From NCBI RefSeq assembly GCF_014645695.1, contig NZ_BMMF01000002.1, positions 186,001 to 250,000 of the forward strand: a DNA stretch of 64,000 nt, in the 5' to 3' direction. Source of the DNA: Salinarimonas ramus. GTDB lineage: Bacteria > Pseudomonadota > Alphaproteobacteria > Rhizobiales > Beijerinckiaceae. Each line of letters starts with the position of its first letter. The first letter of the stretch is position 1. The notes beneath the pieces were generated by a model. The model was not told the origin of the DNA, did no database searches, and saw nothing but the letters and a program-made list of their open reading frames with translations. Position numbers and translations under genes: made by a program. Below, one piece after another: positions 29,286 to 38,379 of this stretch.

Positions 29286-29969
29286 ATGATCGACAAGATC
29301 GTCCCGACGCTGGAGGCGGCGGTGGCGGGCATTCCGGACGGGGCGACGGTTCTCGTCGGCGGGTTCGGCACGGCCGGCATGCCCTTCGCGCTCATCGACG
29401 CGCTGATCGCGCAGGGTGCGGGCGATCTCACGATCGTCTCCAACAACGCGGGCAACGCCGATACCGGCCTCGCCGCGCTCCTGGCTACGGGGCGGGTGCG
29501 CAAGGTGATCTGCTCCTTTCCCCGCCAGCACGACAGCTGGGTGTTCGACGGCCTCTACCGCTCGGGCGAGATCGAGCTCGAGGTCGTGCCGCAGGGCAAT
29601 CTCGCCGAGCGCATCCGCGCGGCCGGTGCCGGCATCGGCGCCTTCTTCACGCCGACCGGCTACGGCACGCTGCTGGCCGAGGGCAAGGAGACGCGTCGCA
29701 TCGACGGGCGCGACTACGTGCTCGAATACCCGATCCACGCCGACGTCGCGCTGATCAAGGCGAAGACGGCCGACCGGCACGGCAACCTCGTCTACAACAA
29801 GACGGCGCGCAATTTCGGGCCGATCATGGCGAGCGCCGCCAAGCTCTCCATCGCGCAGGTCTCGGAGGTCGTTCCGCTCGGCGCGCTGGACCCCGAGAGC
29901 GTCGTCACCCCCGGCATCTTCGTGTCGCGCGTCGTCGTCGCGCACGAAGAGACGCCCCCGTCCTGGTGA
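29286..29969 (+). CDS. pcaI: 3-oxoadipate CoA-transferase subunit A
   Basis: 227 residues of the class I CoA-transferase alpha subunit. It has the glycine-rich VLVGGFGTAGMPFALID, a NNAGNADTGLAALL block and FFTPTGYGTLLAEGKETR. The sequence resembles the PcaI branch, which with PcaJ moves CoA from succinyl-CoA to 3-oxoadipate; the closely related acetoacetate enzyme (ScoA) is the alternative. The ATG at 29286 is preceded by GGGAGG at about 29270-29275. pcaJ follows after 11 bp. Other pca genes lie 17 kb away in the window, which supports the aromatic-catabolism reading. Confidence 0.87.
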   Translation: MIDKIVPTLEAAVAGIPDGATVLVGGFGTAGMPFALIDALIAQGAGDLTIVSNNAGNADTGLAALLATGRVRKVICSFPRQHDSWVFDGLYRSGEIELEVVPQGNLAERIRAAGAGIGAFFTPTGYGTLLAEGKETRRIDGRDYVLEYPIHADVALIKAKTADRHGNLVYNKTARNFGPIMASAAKLSIAQVSEVVPLGALDPESVVTPGIFVSRVVVAHEETPPSW

Positions 29970-29980
29970 GGAGCGGCATC

Positions 29981-30619
29981 ATGAACAAGCTCGACCGCAA
30001 CGCCATGGCGGCCCGCGTCGCCCGCGACATCCCCGACGGCGCCTACGTCAATCTCGGCATCGGCCTGCCGACCCTCGTCGCCGACCATCTGCCGGAGGGG
30101 CGCGAAATCGTGCTCCACACCGAGAACGGGCTCCTCGGCATGGGCCCGCGCCCCGCGGCGGGCCAGGAGGATCCCGAGCTGATCAACGCCGGCAAGCAGC
30201 CGGTGACGACCCTGCCCGGCGCCGCCTTCTTCCACCATGCGGATTCGTTCGCGATGATGCGCGGCGGGCACCTCGACATCTGCGTACTGGGCGCCTTCGA
30301 GGTGTCGATCGCGGGCGATCTCGCCAACTGGCACACGGGCAAGCCCGACGCGATCCCGGCTGTGGGCGGCGCCATGGACCTCGCCATCGGCGCCAAGCGC
30401 GTCTTCGTGCTGATGGAGGCGCTGACCAAAGACGGCCGCCCCAAGCTCGTGCGCGAATGCGCCTACCCCCTCACCGGCAAGGCCTGCGTCTCGCGCGTCT
30501 ACACCGACCTCGCCACGTTCGAGATCACGCCGGACGGCGTGCTCGCGCGGGACCTGGTGGAGGGGCTGACGCTCGGGGATCTCGAGGGGATGATGGGGGT
30601 GGAGCTGCGCGCGGGGTGA
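29981..30619 (+). CDS. pcaJ: 3-oxoadipate CoA-transferase subunit B
   Basis: 212 residues, class I CoA-transferase beta subunit. The catalytic glutamate that forms the glutamyl-CoA adduct is Glu48 in HTENGLLGMG. Other family blocks are YVNLGIGLPTLVADHLP, INAGKQPVT and AVGGAMDLAIGAK. The ATG at 29981 has GAGGAG seven bases upstream (29968-29973, spanning the pcaI stop), so it is preferred to the overlapping GTG at 29966. The gene after it is on the opposite strand with an 10-bp gap between stops. The thiolase pcaF expected to act next is not in the window. Confidence 0.88.
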   Translation: MNKLDRNAMAARVARDIPDGAYVNLGIGLPTLVADHLPEGREIVLHTENGLLGMGPRPAAGQEDPELINAGKQPVTTLPGAAFFHHADSFAMMRGGHLDICVLGAFEVSIAGDLANWHTGKPDAIPAVGGAMDLAIGAKRVFVLMEALTKDGRPKLVRECAYPLTGKACVSRVYTDLATFEITPDGVLARDLVEGLTLGDLEGMMGVELRAG

Positions 30620-30629
30620 AAAGCTCGGC

Positions 30630-31022
30630 TCAGACGAACGGATTGCGGATCTCCAGCGTGCCGAGAACCCGTCCGTGCTGCATGTCTTCCGAGTACATCA
30701 CGTCACAACCATCCTGTATCGCCGCAGCAAGAAGCAGCGAGTCATAAAACGAGAAGCCGTTAGCGCGGGCGAGCATCACTCCCAAGCGATGCGTTTCAAG
30801 TGTTATTGGCAGCGGGTCCCCGAGCATCTTCATCACGTCTTCGACAATATCGATAATCTCGTCCCAATCGAGCCCACGCTTACGTCGCAAGACATTAGAT
30901 AACTCGTTCAGTACCTGCACGCTGATGCTTCCGCCGCTGAGCATTAGAGACCGAGCGGTATCGCCTTTGCGCCCCTCTCGTTGAGCATAGACGAGAATAT
31001 TTGTGTCGAAGAAAGCTTTCAC
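30630..31022 (-). CDS. vapC: PIN-domain toxin (VapC-like ribonuclease)
   Basis: 130 residues with the PIN acidic quartet in place: Asp6 (FFDTN), Glu40 (VLNELS), Asp94 (FYDSLLLAAA) and Asp113 (SEDM). VapC toxins cut tRNA or rRNA when freed from their antitoxin. The start overlaps the antitoxin stop by 4 bp. Base composition is much lower in GC than the neighbours (runs such as AAAACGAGAAG and TGTATCGCC), which suggests recent arrival. It sits tail-to-tail with pcaJ. Confidence 0.86.
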   Translation of the reverse strand: MKAFFDTNILVYAQREGRKGDTARSLMLSGGSISVQVLNELSNVLRRKRGLDWDEIIDIVEDVMKMLGDPLPITLETHRLGVMLARANGFSFYDSLLLAAAIQDGCDVMYSEDMQHGRVLGTLEIRNPFV

Positions 31023-31252
31023 CGCTTGTTCGCTTCTTCACGATCGAAAATGTAATCTTCGGGCATAGTCAATCGACGTTCGGCCATACGGGTGAAAGCC
31101 GTCATGCGATCGTCCGCCTTTTGAAGCACGAGCTTTTCGCGAGTTGCCGCGACGATCTCGACTTCATCTCCCGGCTTCAGCCTCAACTCTTCAACGATAG
31201 CTTTGGGAAGACGAACACCCAAGCTATCGCCCCACTTTGAGATGCGCATCAT
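31019..31252 (-). CDS. vapB: AbrB/MazE-type antitoxin of the VapC pair
   Basis: 77 residues. The first 45 form a SpoVT/AbrB swapped-hairpin DNA-binding domain (RISKWGDSLGVRLPKAIVEEL ... GDEVEIV); the charged C-terminus would wrap the toxin. Two adjacent ATGs begin the frame (31252 and 31249) after a GGGGG site. As usual for such pairs, the antitoxin comes first and the toxin start overlaps its stop. An 8-bp direct repeat 15 bp upstream (31267-31288) is a likely autoregulatory site. GC is low, as in vapC. Confidence 0.85.
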   Translation of the reverse strand: MMRISKWGDSLGVRLPKAIVEELRLKPGDEVEIVAATREKLVLQKADDRMTAFTRMAERRLTMPEDYIFDREEANKR

Positions 31253-31266
31253 ACACCCCCTGACAG

Positions 31267-31288
31267 TATCATGGAAAAGATATCATGG
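31267..31288. promoter_or_regulatory. Direct repeat upstream of vapBC, candidate VapBC operator
   Basis: TATCATGG occurs twice (31267-31274 and 31281-31288) separated by AAAAGA, a 14-bp period. It lies 15 bp before the vapB start, where AbrB-type antitoxins commonly bind to repress their own operon. Inferred from repetition and location. Confidence 0.45.
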
Positions 31289-31435
31289 GAGCACGCAGAC
31301 GTCCACACCCGCATTGTCCCACCCCGCGGCATGCGCTAGTCTGAGCCGAAATCCGAACAGCCGCAGAGCCTGTGCGTGGGTTTCCTCCAGGAACCACGGC
31401 CGGGCGCCTGCGCGTGCGCTCACGGGAGGTCCGAC

Positions 31436-32479
31436 ATGCGCATCGAGAACGACCCGAAGCTCGACTTCAAGGACGTGCTGATCCGCCCCAAGCGCTCGAC
31501 GCTGGCCTCGCGCTCCGAGGTGGACGTGACGCGTACGCTGCGCTTCATGCATACCGGGCGCACCTGGACGGGCTTTCCCCTCGTCGCCGCCAACATGGAC
31601 GTGACGGGCACGATGGCGATGGCCGGCGCGTTGCATCGGCACGGCGCCATGGTCGCGCTCCACAAGCATTATCCCGCGGACGCGCTCGCCGACTTCTTCG
31701 CCGGCCCGGCCTCCGCCAACACCTTCTACTCGCTCGGAACCACCGAGGCCGACTGGGAGAAGCTCGCCGCCGTCAAGAGCCGCGCGCCGGTGCACTTCCT
31801 GTGCATCGACGTCGCCAACGGCTACACCGAGCGCTTCGTCGAGATCGTCGAGCGCGCCCGCGCCGAGAACCCGGACGCCGTGATCATGGCCGGCAACGTC
31901 GTCACCGGGGACATGACCGAGGCGCTGATCCTGGCGGGCGCCGACATCGTCAAGGTCGGCATCGGCCCGGGCTCGGTGTGCACCACGCGCAAGATGACGG
32001 GCGTCGGATACCCGCAGCTCTCCGCGGTAATCGAATGCGCGGACGCCGCGCACGGGCTCAAGGGTCTCGTCTGCGCAGACGGCGGCTGCACGGTGCCGGG
32101 CGACGTCGCCAAGGCCTACGGCGCGGGGGCGGATTTCGTGATGCTCGGCGGCATGCTCGCCGGCCACGACGAATGCGAGGGCGAGATCGTGCGCGAGAGC
32201 GTGGACGGCGTGGAGCAGCCGGCGAAGATGATCTTCTACGGCATGTCCTCGGACACGGCGATGAAGAAGTATGCCGGCGGCGTCGCCGCCTACCGCGCCT
32301 CCGAAGGCAAGACCGTGGAGGTGCCCTATCGCGGCGGCGTCGACGCGACGATGCAGGAGATCATGGGCGGCGTGCGCTCGATGATGACCTATATCGGCGC
32401 CACCAAGCTGAAGGAGGTGCCCAAGCGCACCACCTTCGTCATGGTCGGCGCCCAGCTGAACACCGTCTTCGGCGGCTGA
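31436..32479 (+). CDS. guaC: GMP reductase
   Basis: 347 residues, very close in pattern to Escherichia coli Gua[21 protein letters not shown] at the N-terminus, active-site Cys182 in [13 protein letters not shown], and [22 protein letters not shown] and YRGGVDAT near the C-terminus. It deaminates GMP to IMP with NADPH, linking guanine to adenine nucleotide pools. It is distinct from IMP dehydrogenase because no CBS domains are present. The ATG at 31436 has GGGAGGT at 31424-31430; an upstream in-frame ATG adds 20 atypical residues. It is a single gene ended by a strong hairpin. Confidence 0.94.
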   Translation: MRIENDPKLDFKDVLIRPKRSTLASRSEVDVTRTLRFMHTGRTWTGFPLVAANMDVTGTMAMAGALHRHGAMVALHKHYPADALADFFAGPASANTFYSLGTTEADWEKLAAVKSRAPVHFLCIDVANGYTERFVEIVERARAENPDAVIMAGNVVTGDMTEALILAGADIVKVGIGPGSVCTTRKMTGVGYPQLSAVIECADAAHGLKGLVCADGGCTVPGDVAKAYGAGADFVMLGGMLAGHDECEGEIVRESVDGVEQPAKMIFYGMSSDTAMKKYAGGVAAYRASEGKTVEVPYRGGVDATMQEIMGGVRSMMTYIGATKLKEVPKRTTFVMVGAQLNTVFGG

Positions 32480-32491
32480 CGACGCGAGCGT

Positions 32492-32518
32492 GCGAGGCCC
32501 CGTCCCGCGGGGCCTCGC
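32492..32518. terminator. Hairpin terminator between guaC and the ABC ATPase gene
   Basis: Perfect 11-bp stem GCGAGGCCCCG / CGGGGCCTCGC around a 5-base loop, 12 bp after the guaC stop and 13 bp before the convergent ABC ATPase stop. No T-run follows on either strand. Its placement between convergent genes suggests bidirectional transcript-end use. Confidence 0.75.
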
Positions 32519-32531
32519 GTGTCGCTCGCGA

Positions 32532-33635
<1,104 letters not shown>

Positions 33636-33770
33636 CGCCTCGTCTCCTGTTTTCTCGGGCGCTCGGGGGCGCGCCCGTCTCGTTTCTCTACGCTACGCTC
33701 ACGCGTGTTCGGCGCGAAGCGGGGTGACGCGGCGCGCAGGGCCCAGGGCCCCGCGCGCGCGAATCTCGGC

Positions 33771-34601
33771 TCAGCCCTTCACCGCGCCGGCGGTGAGGCC
33801 GGAGACGATGCGACGCTGGAAGATCAGGACGAGCACCACGACGGGCACGGTCACCGTGACCGAGGCGGCCATGATGTTGCCCCAGGGCAGCTCGAACTGC
33901 GTCGCGCCGGTGAGGAGCGCGATGGCGACCGGCACCGTGCGCTGCTCGGTCGAGAGCGTGAAGGTGAGCGCGAACAGGAACTCGTTCCAGGCGACGATGA
34001 AGGCGAGGAGCCCCGTCGTCACCATCGCCGGCCACATCAGCGGCAGGAAGATCCGGCTCACGACCACCCAGGGCGACGCGCCGTCGACGAAGGCGGCCTC
34101 CTCCAGCTCCTTCGGCAGCTCCCGCATGAACGTGGTGAGCACCCACACCGTGAAGGGCAGCGTCAGGATCATGTTCGAGAGGATGAGGCTCCACAGGCTG
34201 TTGTAGATGCCGAAGGCGCGCACGAGCTCGAACATGCCCGACAGCACCGCGACCTGCGGGAACATCGACACCGAGAGGATCGTCAGCAGGAGCAGCCCGC
34301 GCCCGCGGAAGGTCACCCGGCCGAGCGCGTAGGCCGCCGTCACGCCCAGGAAGAGCGATATCGCCACCACGGACACCGCCACGACGACGGAGTTGAGGAT
34401 GTTGCGGCCGAAGGGCTGGCCGGTGAAGACCGAGACGTAGTTCGCGATGCTGACCGAATCCGGCCACACCGACGAGGAGAAGAGCGCTTGGCCGGAGCGC
34501 AGGCTCGAGACGATCGCGTAGTAGAACGGGAAGATCGCGAAGATCACGATCGCCACGATCAGGAGCCAGAAGCCGGCCTTGGCGTACCAGGGCGTTCTCA
34601 T
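33771..34601 (-). CDS. thuG: Disaccharide ABC transporter permease (ThuG/MalG type)
   Basis: 276 residues with six membrane segments. The EAA loop is ELEEAAFVDGASPWVVVSRIFLP, and the sequence ends with the MalG-like GLTAGAVKG. The binding-protein contact region SVWPDSVSIANYVSVF is typical of CUT1 permeases. The ATG at 34601 overlaps the stop of the partner permease (34598) by 4 bp, so the two are coupled. Confidence 0.87.
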   Translation of the reverse strand: MRTPWYAKAGFWLLIVAIVIFAIFPFYYAIVSSLRSGQALFSSSVWPDSVSIANYVSVFTGQPFGRNILNSVVVAVSVVAISLFLGVTAAYALGRVTFRGRGLLLLTILSVSMFPQVAVLSGMFELVRAFGIYNSLWSLILSNMILTLPFTVWVLTTFMRELPKELEEAAFVDGASPWVVVSRIFLPLMWPAMVTTGLLAFIVAWNEFLFALTFTLSTEQRTVPVAIALLTGATQFELPWGNIMAASVTVTVPVVVLVLIFQRRIVSGLTAGAVKG

Positions 34602-35530
34602 CGCGGATCCTCCCCGAGACGCACGCGCCCGACCATCAACGTGACGATGATGAGAAGCGCGATGATGAGGAACAGGAGGGTGGACGCGGCCGAGCCGTAG
34701 CCGACCTGCTGGAAGTCGACGAGCTGCTGTCGCGCGTAGACGGACATGGAGGCCGTGTCGCGCGAGTTCGACGTGAGCACGTAGATCAGGTCGAAGATGC
34801 GCAGCGCGTCGAGCGCGCGGAAGATGATCGCCACCATCAGCGCCGGGCGGATGAGCGGCAGCGTCACCTTGAAGAAGACCTTGATCGGGTTGATGCCGTC
34901 GACCCGCGCCGCCTCGTAGCAGTCGGACGGGAGCATCTGCAGGGCGGCGAGGATGAGGAGCGCCATGAACGGCGTCGTCTTCCACACGTCGACCATGACC
35001 ACCGCCCACAGCGCCGTGTCGGGCGACGCGGTCCAGGCGACGGGCTGCGAGATGATGCCGATCCCCATGAGGATGGCGTTGAGCACGCCGAACTGGTCGT
35101 GCAGCATCCAGCCCCACATCTGGGCCGACACGATGGTCGGGATCGCCCAGGGGATCAGGATCGCGGCGCGCAGCATGCCGCGGCCGGGGAAAGCGGCGTT
35201 GAGGGTGAGCGCCACGATCATGCCGAGGATCAGCTCGAGACCCACCGAGACGACGGTGAACCAGATCGTGTTGTAGACCGCGCGCCACCAATCGGGATCG
35301 ACGATGACGCCGTACCACTCGCCTTCGTAGTACTCGATGAAATTCGCGAAGCCGATGAAGTCGTAATCCGAAAGGTTCGAAAGCGTCGCGTCTGTGAAGC
35401 TGAAATAGATCGTCCGAACCAGCGGCCACCCGGCGACGAGCGCGAGCACGACCAGCATCGGCGAGAGGAACAGCCAGGCGGAGCGCACCCGTGCGCGGGT
35501 CAGCTCCGAGGATTTCGCGGACATCGCCAT
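34598..35530 (-). CDS. thuF: Disaccharide ABC transporter permease (ThuF/MalF type)
   Basis: 310 residues. A short cytoplasmic start is followed by six membrane segments, with the EAA loop CYEAARVDGINPIKVFFKVTLP and the segment AWLFLSPMLVVLALVAGWPLV typical of MalF-like CUT1 permeases. The large periplasmic loop near residues 45-80 carries DYDFIGFANFIEYYEGEWYG. It is separated from the binding-protein gene by 162 bp containing two hairpins, which probably keep permease levels below binding-protein levels. Confidence 0.87.
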   Translation of the reverse strand: MAMSAKSSELTRARVRSAWLFLSPMLVVLALVAGWPLVRTIYFSFTDATLSNLSDYDFIGFANFIEYYEGEWYGVIVDPDWWRAVYNTIWFTVVSVGLELILGMIVALTLNAAFPGRGMLRAAILIPWAIPTIVSAQMWGWMLHDQFGVLNAILMGIGIISQPVAWTASPDTALWAVVMVDVWKTTPFMALLILAALQMLPSDCYEAARVDGINPIKVFFKVTLPLIRPALMVAIIFRALDALRIFDLIYVLTSNSRDTASMSVYARQQLVDFQQVGYGSAASTLLFLIIALLIIVTLMVGRVRLGEDPR

Positions 35531-35623
35531 GAGACGGCCTTTCCGTGTCTCCCCGTTGCGCGGCGGCCTTGTTCTTGCCGCTCGAAGCGCGAGGACGCGA
35601 GACGACAGGGGGCGCAGGGCGCG

Positions 35624-35684
35624 CGCGCCGCCCGAGAGGTGGGCATCGGGCGGCGCGGACGTCTCACGCTCCCGGCGGGAGCGT
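35624..35684 (-). terminator. Tandem hairpins between thuE-like and thuF-like genes
   Basis: Reading on the minus strand, the first hairpin (35684-35666) has an 8-bp perfect stem and a 3-base loop and starts 8 bp after the binding-protein stop. The second (35657-35624) has a 12-bp perfect stem CGCGCCGCCCGA/TCGGGCGGCGCG with a 10-base loop. Such pairs commonly stabilise the upstream message and attenuate read-through. Confidence 0.7.
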
Positions 35685-35692
35685 CGCGCGGA

Positions 35693-36970
35693 TCACCAGC
35701 CGCGGCGGCTCATGCGGTTGAGCGAGGACTCGAGGTCCGCGAGCGCCTGCTCGGCGGTGGCAGCACCGGTGAGCACGTTGTGGGAGGCCTCCCAGAATTC
35801 CGCGGACACGCGGTTGTAGCTCTCGCCGGTCGGACGCGAGGGACGCGCCACCGCGTTGACGAACGTGTCGTAGAGGTCGCCGAAGAACGGCACCGCCTCG
35901 AGCACCTCGGGGTCCTCGTAGAGGCCCGCGATCGTCGGGTTGTAGGCGCCCACGATGGCGCGGCGCTTCTGCTCCTCGTAGGAGGTCAGGTAGCGCACGA
36001 GATCCGCCGCGACCTCGGGATTGGCCGAGTAGCGCGACACCGCCAGCTGCCAGCCGCCGAGCGTGCCGGTGTTCTTGCCTTCCTCGCCGCCCTTGGGCAG
36101 CGCGACGACGCCGACATTGCCGCTGATCGGGCTGTCGGGGGCGTTGGCGAGCGCCCAGACGTAGGGCCAGTTGCGCATGAACACGGCGTTGCCGGACTGG
36201 AACACGCCGCGCGCCTCCTCCTCGGCGTAGTTCAGCACGCCCTCCGGGGAGATGTCGCCGATCCAGGTGCCGGCGAGCGCCAGCGCCTCGATGGCCTGCG
36301 GGTTGTTCACCGTGACCTCGCCCTCGGGGTTCACCACGGAGCCGCCGTTGTGCGCGTCGATCCACTCGAGTGCGTTGCAGGTCAGGCCCTCGTAGGCGCG
36401 ACCCTGGAAGACGTAGCCCCAGAGCTGGTCGTTGCCCTCGGCGCGCTCCGCCTCCATGACGGCGCGGGCGGTGTCGGTCATCTCCTGCCAGGTGGTCGGC
36501 GCCTCGAAGCCGTGCTTCTCCAGGAGATCGCTGCGGTAGTAGAGCAGGCCGGCATCGGTGAACCACGGCATGGCGACGAGGCGCCCGTCGATCGTGTTGT
36601 TCTCGACGATGGCGGGGAAGTGCTCGTCCTGCTGACCGTCCATATGCTCGGCCAGATCGATGAAGTGCTCGCCCAGGATGCCGGGCCAGATCACGTCGAT
36701 CTGGAAGACGTCGATGTCGGCCGCACCGGCCGCGAGCAGCTGCTGGTAGAGCGCCAGACGCTCCGTCGAGGAGTTCGGCGTCGAGACGACGGTGACCGAG
36801 TTGCCGGTCTGCTCGGCCCACGCCTCCGCGCCCTCGCGGCAGATGTCGAGCTCCTGCCCGAGCGCGCCGCAGGAGATCGAGACCGAGACGCCCTGCGCCT
36901 GGGCGCCGCCGGCGGCGAGCGCCGTGGTCAGCGCGAGCGCCGAAGCGCCGATCAGAGTGCGGAAATTCAT
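35693..36970 (-). CDS. thuE: Disaccharide ABC transporter substrate-binding protein (ThuE-like)
   Basis: 425 residues. A signal peptide (MNFRTLIGASALALTTALA, cut near AQA) is followed by a cluster B solute-binding fold: NSVTVVSTPNSSTERLALYQ, DIDVFQIDVIWPG, AMPWFTDAGLLYYR, WGYVFQGRAYEGLTCNALEW and GTLGGWQLAVSRYS. This pattern resembles ThuE, which binds trehalose, maltitol and sucrose in Sinorhizobium. The ATG at 36970 has GGAGG upstream. It is the first gene of the operon, with a LacI operator overlapping the probable transcription start. The catabolic thuAB genes are absent, so the exact sugar is uncertain. Confidence 0.88.
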   Translation of the reverse strand: MNFRTLIGASALALTTALAAGGAQAQGVSVSISCGALGQELDICREGAEAWAEQTGNSVTVVSTPNSSTERLALYQQLLAAGAADIDVFQIDVIWPGILGEHFIDLAEHMDGQQDEHFPAIVENNTIDGRLVAMPWFTDAGLLYYRSDLLEKHGFEAPTTWQEMTDTARAVMEAERAEGNDQLWGYVFQGRAYEGLTCNALEWIDAHNGGSVVNPEGEVTVNNPQAIEALALAGTWIGDISPEGVLNYAEEEARGVFQSGNAVFMRNWPYVWALANAPDSPISGNVGVVALPKGGEEGKNTGTLGGWQLAVSRYSANPEVAADLVRYLTSYEEQKRRAIVGAYNPTIAGLYEDPEVLEAVPFFGDLYDTFVNAVARPSRPTGESYNRVSAEFWEASHNVLTGAATAEQALADLESSLNRMSRRGW

Positions 36971-37097
36971 GGCTCTACGTCCTCCCTCAGGTTTCGGTCC
37001 GCGCCACGCGGCACCGAAGGTGAAGCCGACGCTCCGTGCGCTCCGTATCCGCATCGCCGGTGGTCCCGGACCTCCCCGACGCGCGCCCGTTGCGCTT

Positions 37098-37145
37098 CCA
37101 AAGCGCTTTGGGAAAGGCCTAGAACGACGTAGGGCGAGCTGTCAA
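37098..37145 (-). promoter_or_regulatory. Candidate promoter and LacI operator of the thuEFGK-like operon
   Basis: On the minus strand a consensus -35 TTGACA (37145-37140) is followed by a weak -10 near 37124-37117. Then comes a perfect 14-bp palindrome CCAAAGCGCTTTGG (37111-37098) overlapping the expected transcription start. The central CG and AAAGCGCTTT core are typical of LacI-family operators. The same core recurs at 37244-37255 in front of the regulator gene. Confidence 0.72.
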
Positions 37146-37207
37146 GGAAGCATCGCGTCATTTTCCATTTTGCACTGCAACAAGACTAGGTGACGTACCG
37201 TAACACC

Positions 37208-37255
37208 TTGCATGATACTTCTCAATCGCGCAAAATGCCTGTTCAAAGCGCTTTG
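37208..37255 (+). promoter_or_regulatory. Promoter and autoregulatory operator of the LacI-family gene
   Basis: TTGCAT (37208-37213), a 17-bp spacer and CAAAAT (37231-37236) form a plausible sigma-70-type promoter. The palindrome CAAAGCGCTTTG (37244-37255) sits at the expected +1 region, 10 bp before the regulator's ATG at 37266. A bound repressor here would block its own transcription. Confidence 0.7.
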
Positions 37256-37265
37256 GACAGGCGGA

Positions 37266-38375
37266 ATGAACCTCAGAGAATTAGCCGCGCATCTAGGCCT
37301 TTCGCAGACCACGGTGTCCCGCGCGCTCAACGGCTACCCGGACGTGGCCGAAGCGACGCGACGCCAGGTCATGGATGCGGCGCGGCAATTCAACTACCGA
37401 CCCAACCCTGCGGCGCGGCGTCTCGCCACGGGGCGGGCGGGCACCGTCGCCATCCTCTTCCCCGTCGAGCGCAACCTCCTCGTCGATCCGCACTTCTTCG
37501 AGCTGCTCGCCGGGCTCGCGGACATGATCGCGCGTACCGAGATGGAGCTGTCGCTGCGGGCGACGCCCCCGGACCAGGAGCTCGACAATTACAGGCGCCT
37601 CGTCAACGCGGGACGGGTCGACGGGTTCGTTCTCTCCTCCCCGACGTTGCAGGATCCGCGCATTCCCGAGCTCGCCGCGCTCGGCGCGCCCTTCGTCGTG
37701 CACGGGCGCACCGAGGTCGCCCTGCCCTACGCCTATCTCGACATCGACAACGAGGACGCGTTCGCCCGCGCGACGGCGCTCCTCCTCGATCTCGGGCACG
37801 TGGACATCGCCCTCCTCAACGGAGACCCGGCGCTCGGTTTCGCCGTCGATCGCGAGCGGGGCTTCCGGGCGGCGCTGGCGGAGCGGGGCCTCGCGCCCTT
37901 CGAAGGGCGCGTACGCAACGCGCCGATGACGGAGGAGACCGGCTATCGCAGCGCCCGCGCGCTGCTGGAGCGGCCCGAGCGGCCGACCGCGATCCTCGCG
38001 TCGAGCGTCCTGCTGGCGCTCGGCGTCTATCGCGCGGCGCGCGATCTCGGGCTCGCCATCGGGCGCGACGTCTCCGTCATCGCCCACGACGACGCCCTGC
38101 CCTACCTCAAGGCGGAGACCTTCGACCCGCCGCTCGCGACGACGCTGTCTCCCATCCGACACGCGGGCTATCGCCTGGGCGAGATGCTCATCGACCGCAT
38201 CGCCGGCGTCGATCCGCAGAACCTGCAGGAAATTCTCACCTGCGATCTCGTCTTCCGCGCCTCGGTCGCGCCGCTGCGCGGCGAGGACGGTCCCCGCCGC
38301 GGCCCGACGTCCGCCGCGTCGCGCTCGCGCACGAAGGACGACCCGCGCTCGAGCGACCGCCGCCCGGCTCGTTGA
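37266..38375 (+). CDS. LacI-family transcriptional repressor of the adjacent sugar transporter
   Basis: 369 residues. The N-terminal helix-turn-helix and hinge are classical: MNLRELAAHLGLSQTTVSRA followed by LNGYPDVAEATRRQVMDAA. The C-terminal periplasmic-binding-protein-like sensor domain spans about residues 60-335 (GTVAILFPVERN, RVDGFVLSSPTLQD, VSVIAHDDALPYL). The ATG at 37266 is chosen because it starts the canonical domain; an upstream ATG at 37212 falls inside the promoter. It is divergent from the transporter operon and both sides carry the same operator core. The last 30 residues are an Arg-rich tail. Its stop is 4 bp from the convergent helicase gene. Confidence 0.9.
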   Translation: MNLRELAAHLGLSQTTVSRALNGYPDVAEATRRQVMDAARQFNYRPNPAARRLATGRAGTVAILFPVERNLLVDPHFFELLAGLADMIARTEMELSLRATPPDQELDNYRRLVNAGRVDGFVLSSPTLQDPRIPELAALGAPFVVHGRTEVALPYAYLDIDNEDAFARATALLLDLGHVDIALLNGDPALGFAVDRERGFRAALAERGLAPFEGRVRNAPMTEETGYRSARALLERPERPTAILASSVLLALGVYRAARDLGLAIGRDVSVIAHDDALPYLKAETFDPPLATTLSPIRHAGYRLGEMLIDRIAGVDPQNLQEILTCDLVFRASVAPLRGEDGPRRGPTSAASRSRTKDDPRSSDRRPAR

Positions 38376-38379
38376 GCGC

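Noticed and set aside
37212-37265. ATG at 37212 as the LacI-family start
   Set aside because: It overlaps the -35 element and would put the operator inside the coding sequence; the helix-turn-helix starts at 37266.
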